In this document: in pieces, positions 52,640 through 60,831 of the stretch
Numbering within the stretch: the stretch's first letter is position 1
Layout: each line of letters starts with the position of its first letter
Translations under genes and position numbers: made by a program
From: Rhodopirellula sp. P2
Lineage (GTDB): Bacteria; Planctomycetota; Planctomycetia; Pirellulales; Pirellulaceae
Assembly (NCBI RefSeq): GCF_028768465.1
Contig: NZ_CP118225.1
Location: 6,243,001 to 6,307,000, forward strand
Length of the DNA stretch: 64,000 nt
Direction of reading: 5' to 3'
The notes under the pieces: model-generated
Databases searched by the model: none
Seen by the model: only the letters and a program-made list of their open reading frames with translations
What the model was told of the DNA's origin: nothing

Positions 52640-53137
52640 ATGATTCGATCCATCGTCTTGGCGTTCGCTTGCATTGCCATGTTTGCCAGCAACGACAGTG
52701 TTGCGACCGCGCAAGCTCCCTCGGAATCACAAGCTCCCTCGGAATCAACCGAGAGTGGTGCTCGTGAATTGCGTTTGGCCAAGTACCTCAGTGGTGCCAC
52801 CTTCACAGGTCACTTCACCGTTGACGGCAAAGAAGACCGAGCACTCAAACCGGAGTCGTACACGATCAAGTCCTGCGAGAAACTTCCCGAGCCCGACATG
52901 TACTCGCTGAAAGTTGCGATCAAGTACGGCGACACCGACGGCGAATTCCCCATGCAACTGAAGATCCTGTGGGCGGACCGGACTCCCGTCATCACCATGG
53001 ATTCCGTTTGGATCCCCGGGCTGGGAACGTTCTCCTCTCGCGTTCTGATCCACGACGGACGTTACGCCGGGACTTGGCAACACGACGCCAAAGGAGGCCA
53101 CCTGTTCGGCAAGATCACCCCGGCGAACAAGCAGTGA
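52640..53137 (+). CDS. Small secreted protein of unknown function
   Basis: 165 residues from the ATG at 52640, preceded by CAGGAG nine bases upstream. The signal peptide is SIVLAFACIAMFASNDSVATA. An 18-base perfect tandem duplication (52712-52729, 52730-52747) encodes QAPSES twice just after the cleavage site. The rest is a compact beta-rich domain (YLSGATFTGHFTVDG, SYTIKSCEKLPEPDMYSL, GTWQHDAKGGHLFGKI). The same sort of small exported domain occurs in planctomycete genomes without a known role. It follows the CinA-like gene by four bases and may share its transcript. Confidence 0.75.
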   Translation: MIRSIVLAFACIAMFASNDSVATAQAPSESQAPSESTESGARELRLAKYLSGATFTGHFTVDGKEDRALKPESYTIKSCEKLPEPDMYSLKVAIKYGDTDGEFPMQLKILWADRTPVITMDSVWIPGLGTFSSRVLIHDGRYAGTWQHDAKGGHLFGKITPANKQ

Positions 53138-53150
53138 ACAACCGATTGAA

Positions 53151-53567
53151 TTGGTGAAGGTCAACCGCTGGGTGGCTTGGGAGATGAAGTGCAAACCCAA
53201 CCAAGATTGGAATCACGCTTGGGGTGCGGCTCCAGCAAACCTGCTTCCGCGTCATGTGCTTGGCGTCCAACCTGTCCGGCCAGGTTGGAAACGAGTCCTC
53301 GTGCGTCCTTGCCCGGGTGATCTGAAATTTGCTCGCGGAAAAGTGCCGTCCAAGCATGGCCCCATCCACGTGGATTGGAATCGCGAATCGGGTTTCAAGC
53401 TTTCCGTCGATTTGCCCGAGGGAATCACCGCGATTCTCGATTCACCTGCCCTGGAGGGTGTGCAATCGGTTTCAGTCAACGGATCGCCCGTGTCCGTGAC
53501 CCGCAAACAGACCCGATGGGTTCTCGATGGCGAATTCAGGGGCTCGATTTTGGTCGAGGCCAATTGA
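53151..53567 (+). pseudogene. C-terminal remnant of an alpha-L-rhamnosidase (GH78-type)
   Basis: About 138 codons remain, with no good start codon (TTG GTG at the beginning). The sequence KPNQDWNHAWGAAPANLLPR followed by HVLGVQPVRPGWKRVLVRP and GKVPSKHGPIHVDW is characteristic of the C-terminal end of bacterial alpha-L-rhamnosidases: the last catalytic-barrel segment and the C-terminal beta domain. The catalytic domain is missing; full-length enzymes are about six to eight times longer. The frame is still open to a normal stop at 53567, so the loss came from deletion of the 5' part rather than internal frameshifts. It is most likely non-functional. Confidence 0.8.
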
Positions 53568-53842
53568 ACGAGGGCTCCGAGCATCTATGATCATCTTGGT
53601 GACGATAGTCTATACGCTTGGCTTTCTCCCCAGATCCCACCCCAAACAACTCACCTTCGCAGGCTCCTTGCTTGCATCGTCAACTCATTCGACAAGTTCG
53701 TTTCCATCACGCCCGAGCAAGCCGCTCGATCTGTGACCTGATCCAAAGCGGCGTTCAATCGACACCCAGGCCCCAGGCCCCTCTCGAAGGCCGGCTTGGA
53801 ACGACGCCAACTTGTTTCCTCCCACCTATTTGCAAAGCCACT

Positions 53843-56800
53843 GTGACCCACCTCGGATATCTGACACGCGCGTGTCTCGTTCTTTCGTTTGTCTGTTCTC
53901 TGTCCGTTCAGGCGGAAGACTCCTTCGAACACTTGTTCAACGGAAAAGACCTTTCCGGATGGGCCGGGAACGACTCCTTCTGGTCCGTTCGCGACGGAGT
54001 CATTCATGGGGAGACGACGAAAGAGAATCCAACCAAGGGCAACACATTCTTGGTCTGGCAAGGCGGAGAAGTCGAGGACTTTGTCTTCCAAACCCAAGTC
54101 CGTTTTCGTGGCAACAACAGCGGCGTGCAATATCGCAGCGAACTGATCGCCCCCAAAGACTTTGTTGTCAAAGGCTATCAAGCGGACCTGCACCAATCGC
54201 CCGACTTCTTTGGGATGCTCTACGCAGAGAAATGGCGAGGCATCGTCGCGAAGCGATTCCAAAAAGTCGAAGTCGGTTCGGATGGCAAACCCAAGGTGGT
54301 CGGCGAAGTGGGCGACCGCTCGCAAAAGTTGGTCGACTGGGAATGGAACGAACTGACCATCATCGCGGTGGGTGACCGGCAAATTCACCAGGTCAACGGC
54401 GTCACCACGATGGACTTGACCGACAACCATCCGGAAGCCCGCCGCAGTGGGATCCTGGCGTTGCAGTTGCACGCCGGACCTCCGATGACTTGTGAGTTCA
54501 AAGACGTTCAGCTTCGAAAGCTGACTGCAACGGATGCCAAGTCCGTGTTGAATTCCTACGTCCAAAGTGGTGCTTCTACCAAAGGCAAAAACGCCGAGAA
54601 ACCTTCGGCTGCGACCGCGTTTGATTGGGTTGCCAAGTCACCGACTCCACAATGGATTTGGCGCCGGGACCAGCCATCGTCCGACGATCCGCTTTATCTG
54701 CGGCATCAGTTCGAGTTCATGCCAGAAGGATCCAAAGAAACCATTCGCTCGGCCCGCTTGTATGCCACCTGCGACAACGAGGCGACCGTTTGGATCAATG
54801 GAAAAGCGGTTGGTGATTGTCCCGACTGGAAGTACCCGATCAAAGAGCTCGATGCCCGCCAATTCGTCCGGGCAGGCAAGAATCAAATCGCTGTCAAAGC
54901 TGGCAATCGCGGTGGAGTGGCGGCTTTCGTTTTCAAACTGGAAGTCGAAACCGAGGATGGAACCGTTCATCAAGTCATCTCCAATCCAACCTGGAAGCTG
55001 GCCAACGAAGGGACCGGTGATTGGAAGACGACCGCTTACGATGATTCCAAATGGAACGTCGCCGCCAAGTCGCTGGGAAATTTTGGGAAGTCGCCTTGGG
55101 GAAAACCGGGTGTTGGCACCGACCAGGCATCTGAAGACACATCTTTCAGCGCCGACGAAGTCACAGTGGCCGATGGATTCAAAGTCGAACTGATTTATCA
55201 AGTTCCCAAAGTCCGCCAAGGAAGCTGGGTCTCGTTGACGACCGACGATCAAGGTCGCTTGTACGCCAGCGATCAAGGCGAGGCGGGCTTGTATCGAATC
55301 ACGCTGGATGAATCATCTTCCAACGCGACTGGCGAATCAGGCGTCCAAGTTGAGAAGATGCCGGTGAAGGTGTCCGGGGCTCAGGGCATGGCTTGGCACA
55401 ACGGCGCGTTGTATTTCAACCGCGGAAGCAGCCCGATGTATCGTGTCACCGATTCGACCGGCGACGGGCTGTTGGATCATGCGGAGGAATTGTTCGGCAC
55501 GCATGGCGGCGGAGAACACGGGAACCACGCCGTGATTCCAACCGAGGACGGCGAGGCACTCTACGTCGCTGCGGGCAACCACACGAATCTGCCGGACGAA
55601 TCCATCATCGCTGGATCACGCGTCCCGACCTGGAACGAAGACCTGCTGCTGCCGCGTGAATGGGACGCCAACGGACACGCTCGCGGTCGACTCGCACCCG
55701 GCGGCTGGATCACTCGGTTCGATCCCAAGACGAACGAACATGAAGTCATCTCGATGGGTTATCGCAACCAATACGACATTGCATTGAACCGTGCCGGAGA
55801 CTTGTTCACGTATGACGCGGACATGGAATGGGACCTCGGTTCGCCCTGGTACCGCCCGACGCGAATCAACCATGCCGTCAGCGGTTCGGACTACGGATGG
55901 CGGAGTGGATCCGGGAAGTGGCCGGAGTATTACGAGGACAGCTTGCCAGCCGTCTTGAACATCGGCCCCGGCAGCCCCACGGGTGTGGTCGGCGGCCAAG
56001 GAGCCAACTTCCCCGCCAAGTATCAAGACGCGATCTACGCGTTGGATTGGACCTTCGGAACGATCTACGCGATTCACTTGGAACCCGATGGAGCCGGCTG
56101 GAAAGCTCACCAAGAAGCGTTCTGCTACGGAGCCCCCCTGCCCGTGACCGATGCCATCGTTGGCAAGGATGGCGCGTTGTACTTCACCGTTGGTGGACGT
56201 GGCACCCAGTCCGCTCTGTTCCGAATCACATACGTCGGTAACGAATCGACGGAACCTGTTTCGGCTCCCATCCCAGGCGAAGAAGCTCGTCAACAGCGTC
56301 GAAGCTTGGAAGCCTTCCACGGGAAAGAACACGCAGGCGCGGTCGCCAAGGCTTGGCCGCATCTTTCGAACAACGATCGGTGGCTTCGATACGCGGCACG
56401 AATCGCTGTCGAGTCGCAACCGACGCAGCAATGGGCCGACAAGGTCTTCGTCGAATCCGACACGCAAGCCCGGATCACCGGTGCAGTCGCTCTGGCACGC
56501 CGAGGGGATGACTCTCATCGGGCTGCTTTGATCAACGCATTGTTAGCCATGGAACCTGCGAGTTTGCCCGAGTCGCAATTGCTCGGACTGCTGCGAGCCT
56601 ACGCGTTGACGTTCATTCGACTTGGCGAACCAACCGCCGAAGAACGCGAACTGGTCATCGAAGAGCTCGATGCTTTGCTTCCCAACAACAGCAAAGACGT
56701 GAACACCGAACTGGTTCGCTTGTTGGTTTATCTGGAATCACCCACGGTGATCGACAAAGCCATTGCCATGATGACGGACGCGAAACCGACGCCTCCGGCT

Positions 56801-57643
56801 TGGGTGGAAAACGTCGATTTCCAACGCAACCAACGCTACGGTTCGCGAGTCGTGAAGATGCTCGAGAACCAACCGCCATCTCACGAGATCAACTACGCGT
56901 TCATGCTGCGAAACCTGCGTGATGGTTGGACCATGGACAACCTTCGGGCTTACATCCAGTTCATCAACCAAGCCGCGAAATACAGCGGAGGCAACAGCTA
57001 CGGCAAGTTCCTTGCGAATTTGCGTGACGAAGTGCTGGGGCACCTCAGCAACGCCCAGCGGGAAGAACTCTCCGACATCAGCGGCGAGGACTTCAACCCC
57101 GTTCCCAACTTTGAAATCACCGCTCCCAAAGGCCCCGGCAAAAAGTGGACTTTGGCAGAAGCAAGCAAGCACACCGGTGGTGCGTTGCGTCAGGCCAACT
57201 ACGAAAGCGGTCGCAATCTTTTCCACGCCGCTCAGTGTGCTTCCTGTCATCGGTTCGATGGGCTGGGTGGCGACATTGGTCCGGACCTGACAACGGTGAA
57301 GAACAAATTCAACGCGAATTACTTGCTCGAATCCATCATCGAACCCAGCAAGGTCATCAGCGATCAATACGGATCGGAGGTGGTGCTGCTGGAAGACGGT
57401 CGCGTGTTGACTGGCCTGATGATTGAAAACGAAGACCAAATCGAAATTCATCCGGTCAGCAAGGCTGGGGAGACGGTGAAACCAGTCGTCGTGGATGCGG
57501 ATGAAATCATCTCCGCGAAAGACTCGCCAATCTCGCAGATGCCGACGGACATGTTGAATTCGTTGAACGCAGACGAGGTCCGTGACTTGATCGCGTACTT
57601 GTTGTCCGGCGGTGACCCCAAAGCCAAGGTTTACGGAAGATAG
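53843..57643 (+). CDS. DUF1080 / propeller / HEAT / PVC-type cytochrome multidomain protein
   Basis: About 1266 residues if it starts at the GTG at 53843, which gives the signal region ACLVLSFVCSLSVQA; the start is uncertain because no ATG or strong ribosome-binding site is present. Order: a DUF1080 (3-keto-disaccharide-hydrolase-like) domain with HLFNGKDLSGWAG, GNNSGVQYRSE and NELTIIAVGDRQIHQVNG; a beta-sandwich resembling carbohydrate-binding segments (ARLYATCDNEATVWINGKAV); a propeller dehydrogenase domain (QGSWVSLTTDDQGRLYASDQ, MGYRNQYDIALNRAGDLF); a HEAT-like region; and a heme domain with C1132-A-S-C-H1136 and GGDIGPDLTTV. It is the planctomycete type linked to keto-sugar or oxidised-glycan processing. 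A sulfatase gene follows two bases later. Confidence 0.9.
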   Translation: MTHLGYLTRACLVLSFVCSLSVQAEDSFEHLFNGKDLSGWAGNDSFWSVRDGVIHGETTKENPTKGNTFLVWQGGEVEDFVFQTQVRFRGNNSGVQYRSELIAPKDFVVKGYQADLHQSPDFFGMLYAEKWRGIVAKRFQKVEVGSDGKPKVVGEVGDRSQKLVDWEWNELTIIAVGDRQIHQVNGVTTMDLTDNHPEARRSGILALQLHAGPPMTCEFKDVQLRKLTATDAKSVLNSYVQSGASTKGKNAEKPSAATAFDWVAKSPTPQWIWRRDQPSSDDPLYLRHQFEFMPEGSKETIRSARLYATCDNEATVWINGKAVGDCPDWKYPIKELDARQFVRAGKNQIAVKAGNRGGVAAFVFKLEVETEDGTVHQVISNPTWKLANEGTGDWKTTAYDDSKWNVAAKSLGNFGKSPWGKPGVGTDQASEDTSFSADEVTVADGFKVELIYQVPKVRQGSWVSLTTDDQGRLYASDQGEAGLYRITLDESSSNATGESGVQVEKMPVKVSGAQGMAWHNGALYFNRGSSPMYRVTDSTGDGLLDHAEELFGTHGGGEHGNHAVIPTEDGEALYVAAGNHTNLPDESIIAGSRVPTWNEDLLLPREWDANGHARGRLAPGGWITRFDPKTNEHEVISMGYRNQYDIALNRAGDLFTYDADMEWDLGSPWYRPTRINHAVSGSDYGWRSGSGKWPEYYEDSLPAVLNIGPGSPTGVVGGQGANFPAKYQDAIYALDWTFGTIYAIHLEPDGAGWKAHQEAFCYGAPLPVTDAIVGKDGALYFTVGGRGTQSALFRITYVGNESTEPVSAPIPGEEARQQRRSLEAFHGKEHAGAVAKAWPHLSNNDRWLRYAARIAVESQPTQQWADKVFVESDTQARITGAVALARRGDDSHRAALINALLAMEPASLPESQLLGLLRAYALTFIRLGEPTAEERELVIEELDALLPNNSKDVNTELVRLLVYLESPTVIDKAIAMMTDAKPTPPAWVENVDFQRNQRYGSRVVKMLENQPPSHEINYAFMLRNLRDGWTMDNLRAYIQFINQAAKYSGGNSYGKFLANLRDEVLGHLSNAQREELSDISGEDFNPVPNFEITAPKGPGKKWTLAEASKHTGGALRQANYESGRNLFHAAQCASCHRFDGLGGDIGPDLTTVKNKFNANYLLESIIEPSKVISDQYGSEVVLLEDGRVLTGLMIENEDQIEIHPVSKAGETVKPVVVDADEIISAKDSPISQMPTDMLNSLNADEVRDLIAYLLSGGDPKAKVYGR

Positions 57644-57645
57644 CG

Positions 57646-59052
57646 ATGAGCAGAATCACCAATGGTTTGATCGGACTGGCGATCACTGTCTTCTTCGGTG
57701 CTGCGTTTGCAACCGCGAAGGAAACGGAACGCCAACCCGACATCGTGGTCTATTTAGCGGATGATTTGTCGGCGTCGGACTTGGCATTGTATGGCGGCAC
57801 CAACATTGAAACGCCAGCCATTGATCAATTGGCCGCCGAAGGCATGACGTTCGATCGTGCTTTCGTGGCCAGCCCGTCGTGCGCACCCAGTCGGGCTGCG
57901 CTCTTAACGGGTTTGATGCCCGCACGAAATGGCGCGGAAGAAAATCACACGTACCCACACGAGGATGTGTTGAAACTGCCGGTCGTCTTGAATGAACTCG
58001 GCTACCAGACGGTCGCGTTCGGAAAGGTGGCTCATTCCCGCAGTGCATCGGACTATCAGTTCGACACGCACGATCGAGCCCAAGACATTCCCGCGGTGCG
58101 AAAGAACGTGCGAGCCTTCCTGGAAAATCGCGATGACTCGCGTCCATTGGCATTGTTCGTCGGAGTTTCCAACCCGCACGTTCCGTGGCCGAGCGAATCC
58201 ACCGTGGATCCGGAATCCATGTCGCTACCGGAGAAGTTACTCGATACACCGCAAACCCGGGTCCAACGATCTCGCTACCTGCAAGAGGTCAAAGACTTGG
58301 ACGCTTACCTGAGTGAACTGCGGCAATTGGTTGACGAACACCTGTCCGAAGATCGATTGTTCCTGTTTTCCAGTGATCACGGGGCCCAGTTCCCGTTTGG
58401 CAAATGGACGCTCTATGACGAAGGAATCCGCGTCCCGCTCATCGTTTCGCGTACCGGAGTGATCGAGGCCGGTTCACGCACAGATGCGATGGTCAGTTGG
58501 ATCGACATCTTGCCGACCTTGATTGAGGTCAGTGGTGGTGAAGTGCCCGAAGGCATCGACGGAAAGTCATTCGCGGGAGTGTTGCGTGATGCGTCCCAGG
58601 ACCATCGCGAGCGAATCTTCGCGACGCACAGCGGCGACAAGATGATGAACGTTTATCTCAGTCGCAGCATTCGAACCGAACAGTACAAATTGATCTGGAA
58701 TCCGCATCCGGAATTTGCGTTCACGACGCACATCGATTTGTTGCTTCGGGCCACATCGGGGGACTATTTCAAAGAATGGACCGAGGCGGCCAAGACTGAC
58801 GCTCACGCGGCGGAAGTTGTCGCCAGTCATCACGGACGCCCTGAGTTGGAACTGTTCGATCTGACCAACGATTCGAACGAGACCAAAAACTTGGCGGACG
58901 AACCTGAATTGGCGAGTGTTCGATCTCGCTTGCTGGCTGAACTGAAGGATTGGATGCGGACTCAAGGCGACGAACTGACGGTCTTTCACGAACCGCTCCT
59001 GCTCGACGCTCCCGAAACATGGGTTCCTCGCAAACCATCAACAGGTCGGTAG
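57646..59052 (+). CDS. Secreted sulfatase (type I, formylglycine-dependent)
   Basis: 468 residues, ATG two bases after the previous stop. The signal peptide is LIGLAITVFFGAAFATA. Family features are D39-D40 for metal binding, the maturation motif C79-A-P-S-R83 (C converted to formylglycine) followed by AALLTG, FGKVAHS, NPHVPWP and FSSDHGAQFPFGKWTLYDEG. It resembles iduronate-2-sulfatase-type members of the arylsulfatase family. It should remove sulfate from polysaccharides outside the cytoplasm, in step with the preceding DUF1080/cytochrome protein. The last codons and the stop fall in the left half of a dispersed palindromic repeat. Confidence 0.94.
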   Translation: MSRITNGLIGLAITVFFGAAFATAKETERQPDIVVYLADDLSASDLALYGGTNIETPAIDQLAAEGMTFDRAFVASPSCAPSRAALLTGLMPARNGAEENHTYPHEDVLKLPVVLNELGYQTVAFGKVAHSRSASDYQFDTHDRAQDIPAVRKNVRAFLENRDDSRPLALFVGVSNPHVPWPSESTVDPESMSLPEKLLDTPQTRVQRSRYLQEVKDLDAYLSELRQLVDEHLSEDRLFLFSSDHGAQFPFGKWTLYDEGIRVPLIVSRTGVIEAGSRTDAMVSWIDILPTLIEVSGGEVPEGIDGKSFAGVLRDASQDHRERIFATHSGDKMMNVYLSRSIRTEQYKLIWNPHPEFAFTTHIDLLLRATSGDYFKEWTEAAKTDAHAAEVVASHHGRPELELFDLTNDSNETKNLADEPELASVRSRLLAELKDWMRTQGDELTVFHEPLLLDAPETWVPRKPSTGR

Positions 59053-59070
59053 GAATGATCGGGCAGAACC
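59041..59070 (+). repeat. Left-half copy of the 24436-24566 palindromic repeat at a gene end
   Basis: ACAGGTCGGTAGGAATGATC followed by GGGCAGAACC matches the left half at 24441-24470 at 26 of 30 positions by eye. The TAG stop of the sulfatase gene lies within the copy. Confidence 0.75.
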
Positions 59071-59374
59071 TCACGTTGGCGATTTCTGAGATTCGCAAAT
59101 GACAGCGTCTCGGAGAGACGCCGCTACGTGATCAAGCCAAATGACTCCCGCTCACGTGCTTCGGACAAGTGGCATAGGCTTCTGTCCGACACTTGTTCTA
59201 CGCTCATTGCTAAGGACCACGTGAACAACAAGTGACGTAGCGGAAGGGCGCGAGCCCTCCGGTTCCTCACCGGGCGGCTTGCGCCACACCGCTAACATCG
59301 TCACTTGTTGTTCACGCGTTGCTAAGAACCTTCCCGCCCCGCTTAAGTTACGATCGAAATTCACTGCACCTGAG
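59053..59374. other. Intergenic region between the two sulfatase genes
   Basis: 322 bases filled mostly by repeats: the half-copy at 59041-59070 and the palindrome at 59221-59315. TTGCTAAGGAC (59208-59218) and TTGCTAAGAAC (59319-59329) flank the latter as a near-direct repeat. No gene is supported. Confidence 0.5.
59221..59315. repeat. 95-bp palindrome with 17-bp perfect arms
   Basis: GTGAACAACAAGTGACG (59221-59237) is repeated inversely as CGTCACTTGTTGTTCAC (59299-59315). Inside, TAGCGG pairs with CCGCTA, and GGCGCGAGCC pairs with GGCTTGCGCC with one mismatch. It is flanked by near-identical 11-base direct repeats (TTGCTAAGGAC, TTGCTAAGAAC), like target-site duplications of a small mobile element. 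Confidence 0.7.
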
Positions 59375-60715
59375 ATGACTGAATTGAAAAGCATGAACTG
59401 TTTCCGATTGTCCGCCGTTGTCGCGTGTTTTGTTTTGATCGCTGGAGTTTGGCCATCGCATCAAACGCAGGCCAAACAACCCAACGTCGTGTTCCTGCTG
59501 AGTGACGACCAATCGTGGACCGACTACGGGTTCATGGGGCATCCGCATATCCAGACACCCAACATCGATCAATTGGCAAAGTCAGGCTTGGTGTATGAGC
59601 GGGGCTATGTCACGGCGCCACTTTGCCGACCTTCGTTGGCAAGTCTCGCGACGGGCCTGTATCCGCATCAGACTGGAATCCGCGGAAACGATCCCGTGAT
59701 GCCAACCGGTCAAAATCGCAGAAAGAATATGCAGCTCTTCGCATCGTTACGGAAGCAAATGACGGCTCCGCTGCACCGGCAGCCCTCGTTCATTCGGTCG
59801 CTCAAGGACAACGGCTACGCGACCTTGCAAACCGGAAAGTGGTGGGAAGAAAACCCACTGGATCACGGTTTCACCGATGCCATGACCCACGGCGATGTTT
59901 CGCGAGGCGGCCGGCACGGGGACGTGGGTTTGCAGATCGGTCGAACCACGATGAAACCGGTGTATGACTTCGTCGACTCCGCCGTCGCGGACGACAAACC
60001 ATTCTTCATCTGGTACGGAGTGTTCTTGCCGCACGCACCGCACAACGCTCCCGAGCGTTTGTTCGACAAGTACAAAGACATCGCTCCCAATGAACCCACC
60101 GCTCGATACTGGGCCAACGTGGAATGGTTGGACGAAGGGTGCGGACAGATCATCCAGCACTTGAAAGACAAGGGTCTCTACGAAGACACGATCTTCATCT
60201 ACACCTGCGACAACGGTTGGGTCCAAGATCCCGACCGAAAGAACGCGAGCATTCGCTCCAAGCGAGAGCCCGTGGAAGCTGGGATTCGGACACCGATCAT
60301 CATTTCGCATGCTGGTACCGTGACACCTCGCCGCGATTCAGAGACGCTTGCCAGCAACATTGATGTCGCTCCGACCATTTTGAAAGCCTGTGGCATTGAA
60401 CCTCCGAAGGAAATGCCCGGATTGGACCTGCGTGATCCCGAGGTGCTGCGTCAACGAAACCGGATCTTTGTGGACGTCTACAACCACGACAGTGATCTCG
60501 ACCAACTGGATGACCTCGACAATGGCTTGCAAGCTCGAGTCGTCATCGACGGATGGGACAAGCTGATCGTCCGCCCAAGCGGAAAAGAGCTTTTTGATCT
60601 TCAAGCAGATCCAGACGATCGAAACGATCTCGCAGCAAAGCAGGCCGACAAAGTCGAACGTCTGTCAAACATCATCGACGAGTGGCTCGAGAGCACGCCC
60701 GTCATCGGGAAGTGA
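59375..60715 (+). CDS. Secreted sulfatase with C-R-P-S-L maturation motif
   Basis: 446 residues from the ATG at 59375; the ATG at 59393 is also possible and gives the tighter signal peptide (LSAVVACFVLIAGVWPSHQTQA). Features: D44-D45 metal site, motif C84-R-P-S-L88 followed by ASLATGLYPHQTGI, TGKWWEENPLDHGF, VFLPHAPHNAP and YTCDNGW. Type I sulfatases usually carry C-x-P-S-R; leucine in place of arginine is a variant I recall from planctomycete sulfatases of the CRPSL group, so activity is still likely. Substrate class is not deducible from sequence alone. It lies 322 bases after the first sulfatase and may have its own promoter. Confidence 0.9.
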   Translation: MTELKSMNCFRLSAVVACFVLIAGVWPSHQTQAKQPNVVFLLSDDQSWTDYGFMGHPHIQTPNIDQLAKSGLVYERGYVTAPLCRPSLASLATGLYPHQTGIRGNDPVMPTGQNRRKNMQLFASLRKQMTAPLHRQPSFIRSLKDNGYATLQTGKWWEENPLDHGFTDAMTHGDVSRGGRHGDVGLQIGRTTMKPVYDFVDSAVADDKPFFIWYGVFLPHAPHNAPERLFDKYKDIAPNEPTARYWANVEWLDEGCGQIIQHLKDKGLYEDTIFIYTCDNGWVQDPDRKNASIRSKREPVEAGIRTPIIISHAGTVTPRRDSETLASNIDVAPTILKACGIEPPKEMPGLDLRDPEVLRQRNRIFVDVYNHDSDLDQLDDLDNGLQARVVIDGWDKLIVRPSGKELFDLQADPDDRNDLAAKQADKVERLSNIIDEWLESTPVIGK

Positions 60716-60756
60716 ACCCCGCAAACGCTGTTCTGGGTGGCGTCAACAGTTGCGTT

Positions 60757-60830
60757 GGTGTCATCGGGTATGTGAGCCGCTTGGCGTTAGCCACCGTTCC
60801 CGCACTCAACCGGAGAAGCCGTTCGCTGGA
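60757..60830 (-). repeat. Inverted copy of the 24436-24566 palindromic repeat
   Basis: GGTGTCATCGGGTATGTGAG followed by CCGCTTGGCGTTAGCCAC (60757-60794) is the reverse complement of the right half at 24513-24550 apart from one inserted base. Weaker similarity continues to about 60830. It sits between convergent genes. Confidence 0.75.
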
Positions 60831-60831
60831 C

